Assembly (NCBI GenBank): GCA_023460955.1
Contig: JAEWOH010000074.1
Location: 30,641-94,640, forward strand
DNA: 64,000 nt
Direction: 5' to 3'
Source of the DNA: Bacillota bacterium
GTDB taxonomy: Bacteria; Bacillota; Clostridia; Acetivibrionales; DSM-1351
This document shows positions 8,700 through 16,195 of the stretch, piece by piece; the first letter of the stretch is position 1, and the number at the start of each line of letters is the position of its first letter. Made by a program: the position numbers and the translations under genes. The notes below the pieces were generated by a model, which worked only from the letters and a program-made list of their open reading frames with translations, did no database searches and was not told the DNA's origin.

Positions 8700-9392
8700 C
8701 TATGTGTCAAACTCCTCAGCTCTTATATTGGCATAATTCTTATAAAAATATAAGATTTTTTCAACAACTTCATCAATTGTAAGTAGAGTAGAGTCTATTT
8801 CAATAGCGTCAGCAACTTTTACCAAAGGTGCAAAGGCTCTGGAGCTATCATTATTATCTCTGTAAATCATATCATCTCTAACAGCCTCAAAACTAACTGT
8901 TTGTCCTCTTCTAAGCAGTTCCTCGTATCTTCTTTTGGCCCTTTCATCTACAGAAGCCGTTAAAAATATTTTAAGTTCTGCATCAGGAAGAACATAAGAA
9001 CCAATATCTCTTCCGTCCATAACCACATTGGTATCAGAAGCAATTTTTCGTTGCAAATCCACCATTTTAAGTCTTACTTCTGGAAATACTGCTACATTTG
9101 ACGCTCCTATAGAAACCTCATCAGTTCGTATGGCATCCGATACATCCTCACTGTCAAGAAAAATTCTTTGCTTATTATTCTCATGGGATATTGATATTTT
9201 TAAGGTATCCATCATTTCAGCAAGTTGATTATGGTCCTTTGTATCAATTCCGCTTCTTATTGCTTTAAGTGCAACTGTTCTGTACATTGCGCCGGTATCC
9301 AGATAAATAAAACCCAAACTTGTCGAAACCTTCTTTGCTATTGTACTCTTACCGGCACCTGCAGGACCGTCTATTGCTATACTTCTTGGCAT
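8700..9392 (-). CDS. cmk: cytidylate kinase
   Basis: CMP/dCMP kinase phosphorylates CMP and dCMP with ATP. The 230-residue protein shows the P-loop GPAGAGKSTIAKK near residue 8, the nucleotide motif YLDTGAMYRTVAL and the conserved DGRDIGSYVLPDAELKIFL followed by RRYEELLRRG. AAGGAGA precedes the ATG. It lies between aroH (22 bases) and ispH-S1 (11 bases), so the three are probably one transcript. Confidence 0.97.
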   Translation of the reverse strand: MPRSIAIDGPAGAGKSTIAKKVSTSLGFIYLDTGAMYRTVALKAIRSGIDTKDHNQLAEMMDTLKISISHENNKQRIFLDSEDVSDAIRTDEVSIGASNVAVFPEVRLKMVDLQRKIASDTNVVMDGRDIGSYVLPDAELKIFLTASVDERAKRRYEELLRRGQTVSFEAVRDDMIYRDNNDSSRAFAPLVKVADAIEIDSTLLTIDEVVEKILYFYKNYANIRAEEFDT

Positions 9393-9413
9393 ACTATCTC
9401 CTTTAAAAACAGT

Positions 9414-9779
9414 TTATTTGCACGACAAATCAGGCCTCAATATACTGGCACCTTTCAAATATACATGGACTAAATCGTGGTTTGTTTTATCGGTGTTAAA
9501 TTGTAACAAAATCCGCACGCAGCTGCTAAGGCTTCCCGGAACAGCAATTTCATTTGTACACATGAGTGGTACATCTATCAGGCCAATTTCCCTGGCTGCA
9601 ACAGCAGGAAACACAGCATCCAAATCATTTGTCATTGTAAAGATGATACTGATCAGATCATCTGTTTTTATTTCATTTCTTTCTAGTATTTCTAAAAGTA
9701 ATTCCTTTGTACTGTCCAAAATCTCTTTTTTAGTATTTTCAGGAACAGTTATTGCCCCCCTGATTGCTCTTACAAGCAT
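9414..9779 (-). CDS. aroH: chorismate mutase, AroH (monofunctional) type
   Basis: AroH-type chorismate mutase converts chorismate to prephenate on the way to phenylalanine and tyrosine. The 121-residue protein starts MLVRAIRGAITVPENT, with the active-site Arg near position 7. Also present are the segment PLMCTNEIAVPGSLSSCVRIL with the conserved Glu and Arg, and the end HVYLKGASILRPDL, which matches the family's HVYLRDAVRLRPDL pattern. A CGGAGG site precedes the ATG. It is in an operon with cmk and ispH-S1. Confidence 0.95.
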   Translation of the reverse strand: MLVRAIRGAITVPENTKKEILDSTKELLLEILERNEIKTDDLISIIFTMTNDLDAVFPAVAAREIGLIDVPLMCTNEIAVPGSLSSCVRILLQFNTDKTNHDLVHVYLKGASILRPDLSCK

Positions 9780-9826
9780 TTCAAAACCTCCGGTTTTTTA
9801 TAAAAAGTCTGTAGTATTTAATCCGG

Positions 9827-10240
9827 TTATACAACTCTATGCCCCAAACCTATTGCAACCTCATTCAGGTTTAGCAAGCCGATTCCAAAAAATACGGCAA
9901 CACTTATATGATCTTTATACCTTGCAATCCCTATTTTTCCGCCAACATTTAATCCTATTGCCTTTGGCATTATCTGCGAGATTGCTTCTCTTGTGGCACC
10001 TGCAACCGCACCCTGCTCAGCATGGCTTTCTGAAATAACGCCTTCTCTCTTTGAGGACACAACGGCACGTTCGACAATTTTCATTACAGAGGTTATAAAC
10101 TCTCCGCCATAATCAACTGCAGCCGATTGAATTCCAATCTGACTGAATTCGGCCTGTAATTTCTTCTCAGAGGTTCTGTCACCAGTTAATGCAATTTTTA
10201 TTGCAGCACCCGCTATATCCTTGCTTCCAAACTCTGTCAT
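9827..10240 (-). CDS. HutP-family RNA-binding regulator
   Basis: A 137-residue protein resembling HutP, the histidine-responsive antiterminator of the Bacillus hut operon. The match covers KREGVISESHAEQGAVAGATREAI, NVGGKIGIARYKDHISVAVFFGIGLLN and the final GLGHRVV. The first of the metal-binding histidines of Bacillus HutP (ESHA) is kept. The second appears replaced by Gly after a short insertion, and the C-terminal one by Asn. That suggests altered ligand or metal use (inference). The open frame extends upstream, but ATG 10240 has a perfect AGGAGG. No hut gene is nearby. An intrinsic terminator lies in its own leader, so autogenous control is possible. Confidence 0.85.
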   Translation of the reverse strand: MTEFGSKDIAGAAIKIALTGDRTSEKKLQAEFSQIGIQSAAVDYGGEFITSVMKIVERAVVSSKREGVISESHAEQGAVAGATREAISQIMPKAIGLNVGGKIGIARYKDHISVAVFFGIGLLNLNEVAIGLGHRVV

Positions 10241-10258
10241 ATAACCTCCTAAACCATG

Positions 10259-10292
10259 TAAAAAACCTATACAAATAATTATATAGGTTTTT
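10259..10292 (-). terminator. hairpin terminator in the hutP leader
   Basis: AAAAACCTATA and TATAGGTTTTT form an 11-bp stem with a 10-base loop, followed on the minus strand by a T run. It lies after the stop of the upstream gene and about 20 bases before the hutP ribosome-binding site. It can act as that gene's terminator or as a regulated leader terminator of hutP. Confidence 0.65.
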
Positions 10293-10331
10293 ATTTTATA
10301 AAACAATCTTTACTTTCAATCTGCCACTTAC

Positions 10332-10817
10332 CTAGTCTATCTGGATTTTAACCAGACGCTTTATATTACTTTGAATATTAGCAACTGCATTTGTACAATG
10401 ACTATTTATATTTGTTGTAACGGATTCAACCTTTACAATATGTTCAACCAAGCTTTGACTACCATCAATTTCTACAACGTCCCCATCTTTAACACTTATT
10501 GTCATTTCATTACTGTCAAATTGAGCAACATTGTCACCATTAACAAGTATGCGAACAGTTGGGTCAGGCTCCTCACCAATCATTTCGAGAGTTATCTGAC
10601 CTTGGTCGTAAAGGTATTCATCACCATTCAGAGGCATTCCAATGCTCTTATCGGATATATGCAAAATATTTCTCAAAGAAGGTACAACTAAAACAACCTG
10701 AACTAGAATAAGTACTACAAAACAAAGTATACAGGTGCTGAACAATATATTTTCAAATAAAGTATTCTTATCAGGATTGTCAGAGTCATTTTTAAATTTA
10801 AAAACTTTTATCTTCAT
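10332..10817 (-). CDS. hypothetical single-span membrane protein
   Basis: A 161-residue protein that I do not recognise. A charged cytoplasmic N-terminus (about 24 residues) is followed by one strongly hydrophobic segment (ILFSTCILCFVVLILVQVVLVV). An extracytoplasmic part of about 110 residues, rich in beta-type sequence, follows (PTVRILVNGDNVAQFDSNEM, VVEIDGSQSLVEHIV). GGGAG precedes the ATG. It lies upstream of the HutP-family gene and a terminator separates them. It is probably a real gene because codon use matches its neighbours. Confidence 0.75.
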   Translation of the reverse strand: MKIKVFKFKNDSDNPDKNTLFENILFSTCILCFVVLILVQVVLVVPSLRNILHISDKSIGMPLNGDEYLYDQGQITLEMIGEEPDPTVRILVNGDNVAQFDSNEMTISVKDGDVVEIDGSQSLVEHIVKVESVTTNINSHCTNAVANIQSNIKRLVKIQID

Positions 10818-11022
10818 ACATTTCTCCCATCAAGCACTGTAAAAGTTAAATCTACCAAGTAAATAACAAATAAACCTACATAATTATTTATTGATAATAT
10901 GCTCAATTTTGATGTGAAATAGTCATCATTTCCTGAGAGTAATGTATCTTTACATCTATTAATAATTTTATATAAAAGTTATGCTCTGACTTTCACCGAA
11001 TGCTACCTTCCTGTAATGGTTA

Positions 11023-12255
11023 TCAGCAATTCATACCTGCAAGATAACCTGTGGAGAAAGCAATTGTCAGATTGAATCCACCGGTATAAGCGTCAACATC
11101 AATTATTTCTCCTGCAAAATGGAGACCTTTAACCTTCTTTGATTCCATTGTCGAAGGATTTATTTCACTGATTTTAATTCCACCTGCCGTAACTATTGCT
11201 TCTTTAATCGATCTAGCCCCGGTAATAGTAACCTCCAGTTGCTTTAAAAGAGTAACAAGTCTCTTCCTTTCCTCTCTGGTTATCTGATTTACCGGCTTAA
11301 ACTGTTCTATTTGAGAAAGTTTAATAATTACAGGAATAAGTTTTTGCGGCAGTAATTCATCAAGTGAGTTCTTATACTGCTTTCTACTGTATTTATCAAA
11401 ATCCCGTTGTACACGTTCATCAAGCTTTTCCTCTGAGAGTGCCGGCTTCAAGTCTATGGATAGTGTTATGTCCTTGAAATCATATGAAAGCAGATGTCTG
11501 CTGGCACTAAGAATAATCGGGCCTGATACTCCGAAATGAGTAAACAGCATCTCGCCAAAATCGCTGTAAACCTCTTTACCCTTTCTGTTTTTAAAGGAGA
11601 CAGAAATGTTTTTGAGTGAAAGTCCCTGAAGCTCCTTAATCCATTCTTCACCGCAAACCAGTGGTACTAACGATGGCTTTAAAGGAGTAACAGTATGTCC
11701 CAATTTTTTTGCCATTTCATAGCCGTCACCTGTAGAACCTGTGCCGGGGTAGGACATTCCTCCCACAGCGAGAATTACGGAATCTCCCTCTAAAACAGAA
11801 CCGTCTGCCAATTCAACACCTGTCACCTGTTCATCATTACAGGTAATACCTTTAACAGGTGAATTTGTACGTATAGTAACATTGTTTTGTTTAAGAAATT
11901 TCATAAGTGCGGATACTACATCTTTAGCTGAATCAGAAGTTGGAAATATTCTTCCTCCTCGTTCAACTTTTGTTTCCAATCCAAGCTCCTTAAAGAAATC
12001 AATCAGATCCTGATTTGAAAAGGTATAAAACGCAGAATATAGGAAATTCCCATTACCCGGGGTATTCTCTATCAGACCTTCAACATCAGTATCATTTGTA
12101 ATATTGCAACGGCCTTTACCTGAAATAAGAATCTTCTTGCCCAGGCGGTCATTCTTTTCAAGAAGTATTACATTATTTCCTCTACTCGCAGCAATGCCTG
12201 CAGCCATAATGCCTGCAGGCCCTCCACCAATAACTATTACCTTTTTATCGTCCAT
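11023..12255 (-). CDS. NAD(P)/FAD-dependent oxidoreductase, HI0933/YhiN family
   Basis: A 410-residue flavoprotein. The FAD-binding Rossmann motif is at the very N-terminus (VIVIGGGPAGIMAAG), followed by LLEKNDRLGKKILISGKGRCN, the hallmark of the HI0933 family. The C-terminal FAD motif is GLHFAGEIIDVDAYTGGFNLTIAFSTGY. Family members are often annotated as aminoacetone oxidases, but the substrate is unproven. In many Firmicutes this gene lies close to cmk, as here. It begins 12 bases after the RpiR-type regulator gene and probably shares its transcript. Confidence 0.93.
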   Translation of the reverse strand: MDDKKVIVIGGGPAGIMAAGIAASRGNNVILLEKNDRLGKKILISGKGRCNITNDTDVEGLIENTPGNGNFLYSAFYTFSNQDLIDFFKELGLETKVERGGRIFPTSDSAKDVVSALMKFLKQNNVTIRTNSPVKGITCNDEQVTGVELADGSVLEGDSVILAVGGMSYPGTGSTGDGYEMAKKLGHTVTPLKPSLVPLVCGEEWIKELQGLSLKNISVSFKNRKGKEVYSDFGEMLFTHFGVSGPIILSASRHLLSYDFKDITLSIDLKPALSEEKLDERVQRDFDKYSRKQYKNSLDELLPQKLIPVIIKLSQIEQFKPVNQITREERKRLVTLLKQLEVTITGARSIKEAIVTAGGIKISEINPSTMESKKVKGLHFAGEIIDVDAYTGGFNLTIAFSTGYLAGMNC

Positions 12256-12267
12256 ATTGTTCCGTCC

Positions 12268-13167
12268 TTAAAGCTTCTCGTCTTTATATCCGTCATCTTT
12301 TTCGTAAACCTGATATTCATCCCAAATCTTTTCAAGCTTTTCAAAGGTATTATATACCTCATTTTTACGTCTCATGCCTATAGCTACAATTAGTGCATTT
12401 ATAAGACTGAGTGGTGCAACAAGTGAATCAACAAAAGAAGCCATGTCACTTCTGGCTAAAAGAGCCAGGTCGGCTGACTTTGCAACAGGAGATTCGGCAC
12501 TGTCAGTGAGAGCAATTGTCTTTACACCCTGATTTTTTGCAAATTGCATTGCTTTAATAGTTCTTTTTGAATAGCGAGGGAAACTGATTCCTATGACAAC
12601 GTCGCCCTCCTTGGCTCTGATTATCTGTTCAAACATTTCACTTACACTCGTTGTATGAACAAGCCTTACATTATCAAAAATCAAATTGAAGTAAAAACCT
12701 AAAAAACTTGCAAGGGGTGCTGAACTTCTGACCCCAAGAATAAATATTCTTTCCGCTCCTAGTATAGTCTCCACGATACTATTAAAGTCTGAATTATCAA
12801 TTTGTTCAAGAGTTATCTTAATTTTGTCCATATCGGACTGCAGAACACTCTTGAGTATGTTATCCTCATTTATCCTGTTTGAGGAAACTTCTATTCGCTG
12901 AACAGCAGTAAGCTTGCTTTTTATAAGTTCCTGAAGAACTTTCTGCAGCTTAGGATAACCATCAAAGCCTAACTCTATAGCAAACCTTACAACGGTCGAT
13001 TCACTTACCCCTACTATTTCTCCAAGCTTTGCCGCAGTAACGTATGCAGCCTTATCATAATGATTAACGATGTAATTAGCAATTAGTTTCTGGCCTTTGC
13101 TGAAATCATCGTATTTCTGCTGTATAATATTAATGAGATCATTGTTGTTTTTCAGGGAACTATTCAT
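12268..13167 (-). CDS. MurR/RpiR family transcriptional regulator
   Basis: A 299-residue regulator with an N-terminal RpiR helix-turn-helix domain (about 1-80, with AAKLGEIVGVSESTVVRFAIELGFDGYPKLQ). A C-terminal SIS sugar-phosphate-binding domain follows (about 120-260, with IFILGVRSSAPLASF and GDVVIGISFPRYSKRT). Such proteins sense phosphosugars. ATG 13167 is preferred over an upstream in-frame ATG because TTTGGAGG lies just before it. The adjacent upstream gene is a GH105 hydrolase, so pectin or glycan sugars may be the signal (inference). Confidence 0.92.
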   Translation of the reverse strand: MNSSLKNNNDLINIIQQKYDDFSKGQKLIANYIVNHYDKAAYVTAAKLGEIVGVSESTVVRFAIELGFDGYPKLQKVLQELIKSKLTAVQRIEVSSNRINEDNILKSVLQSDMDKIKITLEQIDNSDFNSIVETILGAERIFILGVRSSAPLASFLGFYFNLIFDNVRLVHTTSVSEMFEQIIRAKEGDVVIGISFPRYSKRTIKAMQFAKNQGVKTIALTDSAESPVAKSADLALLARSDMASFVDSLVAPLSLINALIVAIGMRRKNEVYNTFEKLEKIWDEYQVYEKDDGYKDEKL

Positions 13168-13251
13168 ATATCCTCCAAAGTATATACTCAATTAGAACAA
13201 AATTAATCTGTAAATTATATACTCTTATATTACCTTTTTGCAGGTTAAAAA

Positions 13252-14232
13252 TCAAGTACTTGCATTTTTACTACGGGTCTTTAAATAATCCCTGTAAGCA
13301 GCTTCCATTAGAATATAAAAAGCTTGAACTTCGGGTGCTGTTGCAGGAGCATTAAAATCCGGTACACCGCAGGAGCCTTGAATCAAGCCGCTGTCATCAA
13401 CTCTTTCATAGGCTGCAACTCTCATTTTGTCGGCTTTTTCAATATATTCTTTATCAAGCCAGTTATAGGCTACCCCACGATATATTGAATAACTTAACAT
13501 CTGAGCTAAATTTGAATCAATAAAAGTTTCCGGATCATCAACTATATCATGAAACAGACCGTTTTCGCACTGGTACGACAGACAACCGTCTATTACCTCT
13601 TTTAAGTATTCCTTCAGCTTTACCTTTTCATCCGTCATATCAGAAGGCAGTTCCTTAAGTACCCTTACAATTCCTGCTGCTACCCAACCATTTCCCACTC
13701 CCCAGTGAAGTCCTCTTGAAAAGGTGCCTGAATAATCATCCCATTGATGAGCATAAAGCTTCCTTTCGGAATTGAAAAGATATCTTCTATAGCCCTCTAT
13801 TTGTTTGATGGCTTCACTGTAATAGCCTGCTGCGGCTAAAAAAGGTGGTGCCATATAGACAGAATCTACCCAGAATCTTCCGTCATTCTCATTATGATAT
13901 ATGATTCCGTCTCTGGATTTCGGTGCTCTGTAGAGGAGATACTCAAGCATTTTCCCGGCCGCAGTCTCAAATTTGGCTTCTCCTGTAATCTGAAATGCCC
14001 TGAGGACTACTTCTCCATTAGCAGCAGCATCAGTCGCAGGCACCCTTTCATATTTCATACCCAATCTGCCGTCCTTATACTGATTTGTTACAGCTTCATG
14101 TGCCATGAGGACAGCAGTTTCAATATCCCCCAGTTCATAGAAAGCCTGTGCAACCACACCTTGCTCCCACGGCCAGCGTTGCATGGCAAGTACGGCTTTT
14201 TTTACCTTTTCAAGGTTCTCTTCTCTGTTCAT
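13252..14232 (-). CDS. GH105-type unsaturated glucuronyl/rhamnogalacturonyl hydrolase
   Basis: A 326-residue (alpha/alpha)6-barrel hydrolase of the GH88/GH105 clan, similar to YteR. Such enzymes remove the unsaturated uronic sugar left by polysaccharide lyases. The motifs WPWEQGVVAQAFYELG, the aspartate segment RFWVDSVYMAPPFLA and GLHWGVGNGWVAAGIVRVL are typical. There is no signal peptide, so it acts in the cytoplasm on imported oligosaccharides. ATG 14232 follows GGAGAAGG; an ATG six codons earlier lies over that site. It is neighbour to an RpiR regulator and a HAD phosphatase. No transporter or lyase is adjacent. Confidence 0.88.
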   Translation of the reverse strand: MNREENLEKVKKAVLAMQRWPWEQGVVAQAFYELGDIETAVLMAHEAVTNQYKDGRLGMKYERVPATDAAANGEVVLRAFQITGEAKFETAAGKMLEYLLYRAPKSRDGIIYHNENDGRFWVDSVYMAPPFLAAAGYYSEAIKQIEGYRRYLFNSERKLYAHQWDDYSGTFSRGLHWGVGNGWVAAGIVRVLKELPSDMTDEKVKLKEYLKEVIDGCLSYQCENGLFHDIVDDPETFIDSNLAQMLSYSIYRGVAYNWLDKEYIEKADKMRVAAYERVDDSGLIQGSCGVPDFNAPATAPEVQAFYILMEAAYRDYLKTRSKNAST

Positions 14233-14306
14233 AATACCTTCTCCGTTCATAGTAATTTTCCATACTTAATTCTTCTCGGTTCAAAGCTTCCTTGACTGTA
14301 TTATCT

Positions 14307-14975
14307 TCAATATTGATTAGTTGTTATTAAATAATTTGGCACTTCCAATATGTCATTTAATATTGTAGCTTTACTTTCAGAAATCCGACTAAAGCTTTGA
14401 TGCCCTCTGCTTATTAGCAAGCAATCGCATCCCAAAGCTTTTGAAACCTCCAAATCATGTAGGGTATCTCCGATAAGAAGAACCTTTCCGGGTTCAAGCT
14501 TTAATTGCTCAAAGAGCACAATTCCTGCATCAATCTTACTTACTGCGTAATGGTTATCAAGTCCGACAAGCTTTCTGAAATATTTACTAATGCCAGCTGT
14601 TTCGACAGCTGTTTCAAGCTCCGGCTGACGGGTAGCTGATAATATGTATTGCTTGTACCCAACTGTATCTAAGTCGAATAATACCTGTTCAACACCATCA
14701 AATAAATTAAAATTATATTTTTCTGAGCTAAACTCATGTATGAACTCCGAGGCAAGTACTTCAAATGGCTCTTTGTAAAAATCGAATCCCAGCTTATAAT
14801 AATAGTCCTTTACCGGGAACGTGAAAATCTCCTTATATCTGTCTGCATCCAATAAAGGAAGCCCGCGCTTTTTTAACAAAGTATTCATTGCTTCGATCAC
14901 AATGCCAACATCATTTAAAAGTGTTCCATTCCAATCCCAAATAATATGATCATATTTTTCTTTATATCCAGTCAT
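14307..14975 (-). CDS. HAD-family hydrolase, phosphoglycolate phosphatase-like
   Basis: A 222-residue HAD phosphatase. Motif I is IIWDWNGTLLND (DxNGT form), motif II is in YILSATRQPELE, and motif IV is VLLIGDTLHDLEVSKALGCD. The helical cap inserted after motif I resembles Gph-type phosphatases. The substrate cannot be read from sequence. AGGAGAA precedes the ATG. It is first in a minus-strand run that continues into the GH105 gene 74 bases away. Confidence 0.88.
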   Translation of the reverse strand: MTGYKEKYDHIIWDWNGTLLNDVGIVIEAMNTLLKKRGLPLLDADRYKEIFTFPVKDYYYKLGFDFYKEPFEVLASEFIHEFSSEKYNFNLFDGVEQVLFDLDTVGYKQYILSATRQPELETAVETAGISKYFRKLVGLDNHYAVSKIDAGIVLFEQLKLEPGKVLLIGDTLHDLEVSKALGCDCLLISRGHQSFSRISESKATILNDILEVPNYLITTNQY

Positions 14976-15171
14976 TTCTTTCTCCTGATTTAATTTAGAA
15001 CATGCGTTCTAGTAATATTATATTTTATTTCAGTAAAGCTGTAAACCGACCTTATGAGAATATTTATCCTAAAAAGAATTTATTAAGAGATACTCATAAT
15101 GTATTCAAAATATATAATCACATATATAACTCAAAACTTACTAATAATAAAATCTGATTAGAATTTTGCAA

Positions 15172-15280
15172 GGGTTCGGAGTATAGCGTGAAACATTTAT
15201 TTGAGTATACATCATACTTTTCACGTATCGAAAACCCGCAAGCGGCTTTTCATAAATATTTATATCACTGCAGAGCAGTG
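15172..15280 (+). ncRNA. structured 5' leader of the gene at 15294
   Basis: GGGTT (15172) pairs with AACCC (15233-15237). Within it CGTGAAA (15187) pairs with TTTCACG (15219-15225), and AGTAT pairs with ATACT around a 5-base loop, giving one long imperfect stem. A GC-rich hairpin (CCGC/GCGG) and then CACTGC-AGA-GCAGTG (15266-15280) follow. The last ends 13 bases before the ATG. No known riboswitch class is recognised. This may be a cis-regulatory RNA, or only a fold. Apart from this leader, the 318-base gap (14976-15293) holds AT-rich sequence with no gene seen. Confidence 0.45.
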
Positions 15281-15293
15281 AGATTGGATTATT

Positions 15294-15971
15294 ATGATTC
15301 AGATAGATGACGCAGGTAGCGGAAGTTTTGTAGGAGGAACCTGTATAGGGTTTTATCGTCAGGAAACAAATGAGTACTATTTTGATATAATACCGGTGGA
15401 GTTATATGATATAGATAACTTTAAGAAAAAGCTCTATCTGGATAGTGTTGTTGAAATAGCGGAAAGAGCTTTTGAAGCACTCAAGGTGCATCCTCTCGAA
15501 ACTATTGAAATTTGCAGGGGATACATGTTTGAAAAGCTCAAGCCCTGGCTTACAAACAAAGGGTATTGTTGGTATGTAACTCAGATAACAGGAAGGATTC
15601 AGGAGGTTGTAGAAAAAAACTTTGAGCTTTATACAATTAAATTGGGACTTCCTGAAGAGTATATAAAATATACGCGGTACCCGTTCCATTTTCATAAGCT
15701 GCTCAGATGGGTATTCTCTGACTTTAATAACAGAATCCCCCTTTGTAAAGTGGGTTGGAAAAGCTGGCAGAAGCTAAAGGACATCTCTCCCTCTGTATCA
15801 TACGAAAAAATGGAGCATACCAATTACTACTGCCTTAAATGCGGCAAAAAAATAAAGAAAGGTACAACAGTTGCACTACTAGAGTTTTATAGTAATCAGC
15901 TTAACTATATTTACCTTCATAAGGGTTGCGAGTATCAGAAAAAACTCCCAAAGTCTATAATTTATTCATAA
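15294..15971 (+). CDS. conserved hypothetical protein with possible RNase H-like N-terminus and CxxC zinc site
   Basis: A 225-residue protein of unknown function. The N-terminus MIQIDDAGSGSFVGGTCIGF has an acidic first strand followed by a Gly/Ser-rich turn, as in RNase H-like folds, but I cannot identify the family with certainty. The middle holds a helical region with Trp, His and Tyr residues. The C-terminus has CLKCGKK and, about 30 residues later, HKGC, a likely zinc-binding set. No strong Shine-Dalgarno sequence is visible; a hairpin ends 13 bases before the ATG. The leader is structured (separate entry). It is the only plus-strand gene between 4 and 20 kb. Confidence 0.75.
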   Translation: MIQIDDAGSGSFVGGTCIGFYRQETNEYYFDIIPVELYDIDNFKKKLYLDSVVEIAERAFEALKVHPLETIEICRGYMFEKLKPWLTNKGYCWYVTQITGRIQEVVEKNFELYTIKLGLPEEYIKYTRYPFHFHKLLRWVFSDFNNRIPLCKVGWKSWQKLKDISPSVSYEKMEHTNYYCLKCGKKIKKGTTVALLEFYSNQLNYIYLHKGCEYQKKLPKSIIYS

Positions 15972-16126
15972 ATATATAGCTTTATTAATTTATAACCCCT
16001 TTGTACCTGACAAATCTGTGAGCTTCTCTTCGCTGTACTCCTGACGAACGAGCAATTACTTCTGATTCAGAATACCTTCATTCTTAATCACAGATCAGGA
16101 GATGGTAAGCAGAAAGAAAAAAATAA

Positions 16127-16178
16127 AACACCCTGGAAACAAACATGGATATGTCCATATGTGTTTTCAGGGTGTTTG
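16127..16178 (-). terminator. long-stem terminator of the carboxylase module
   Basis: AAACACCCTG (16127) pairs with CAGGGTGTTT (16169-16178), with an inner CATGGATATG / CATATGTG part. On the minus strand it runs into TTTTATTTTTTT. It lies about 20 bases past the last gene's stop. Confidence 0.85.
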
Positions 16179-16195
16179 TTAATTTTTTATGATAT

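Noticed and set aside
15999..16060. A short minus-strand frame (RQEYSEEKLTDLSGTKGL) that looks protein-like
   Set aside because: Only about 20 codons, bounded by stops, with no ribosome-binding site; too short to call even a remnant.
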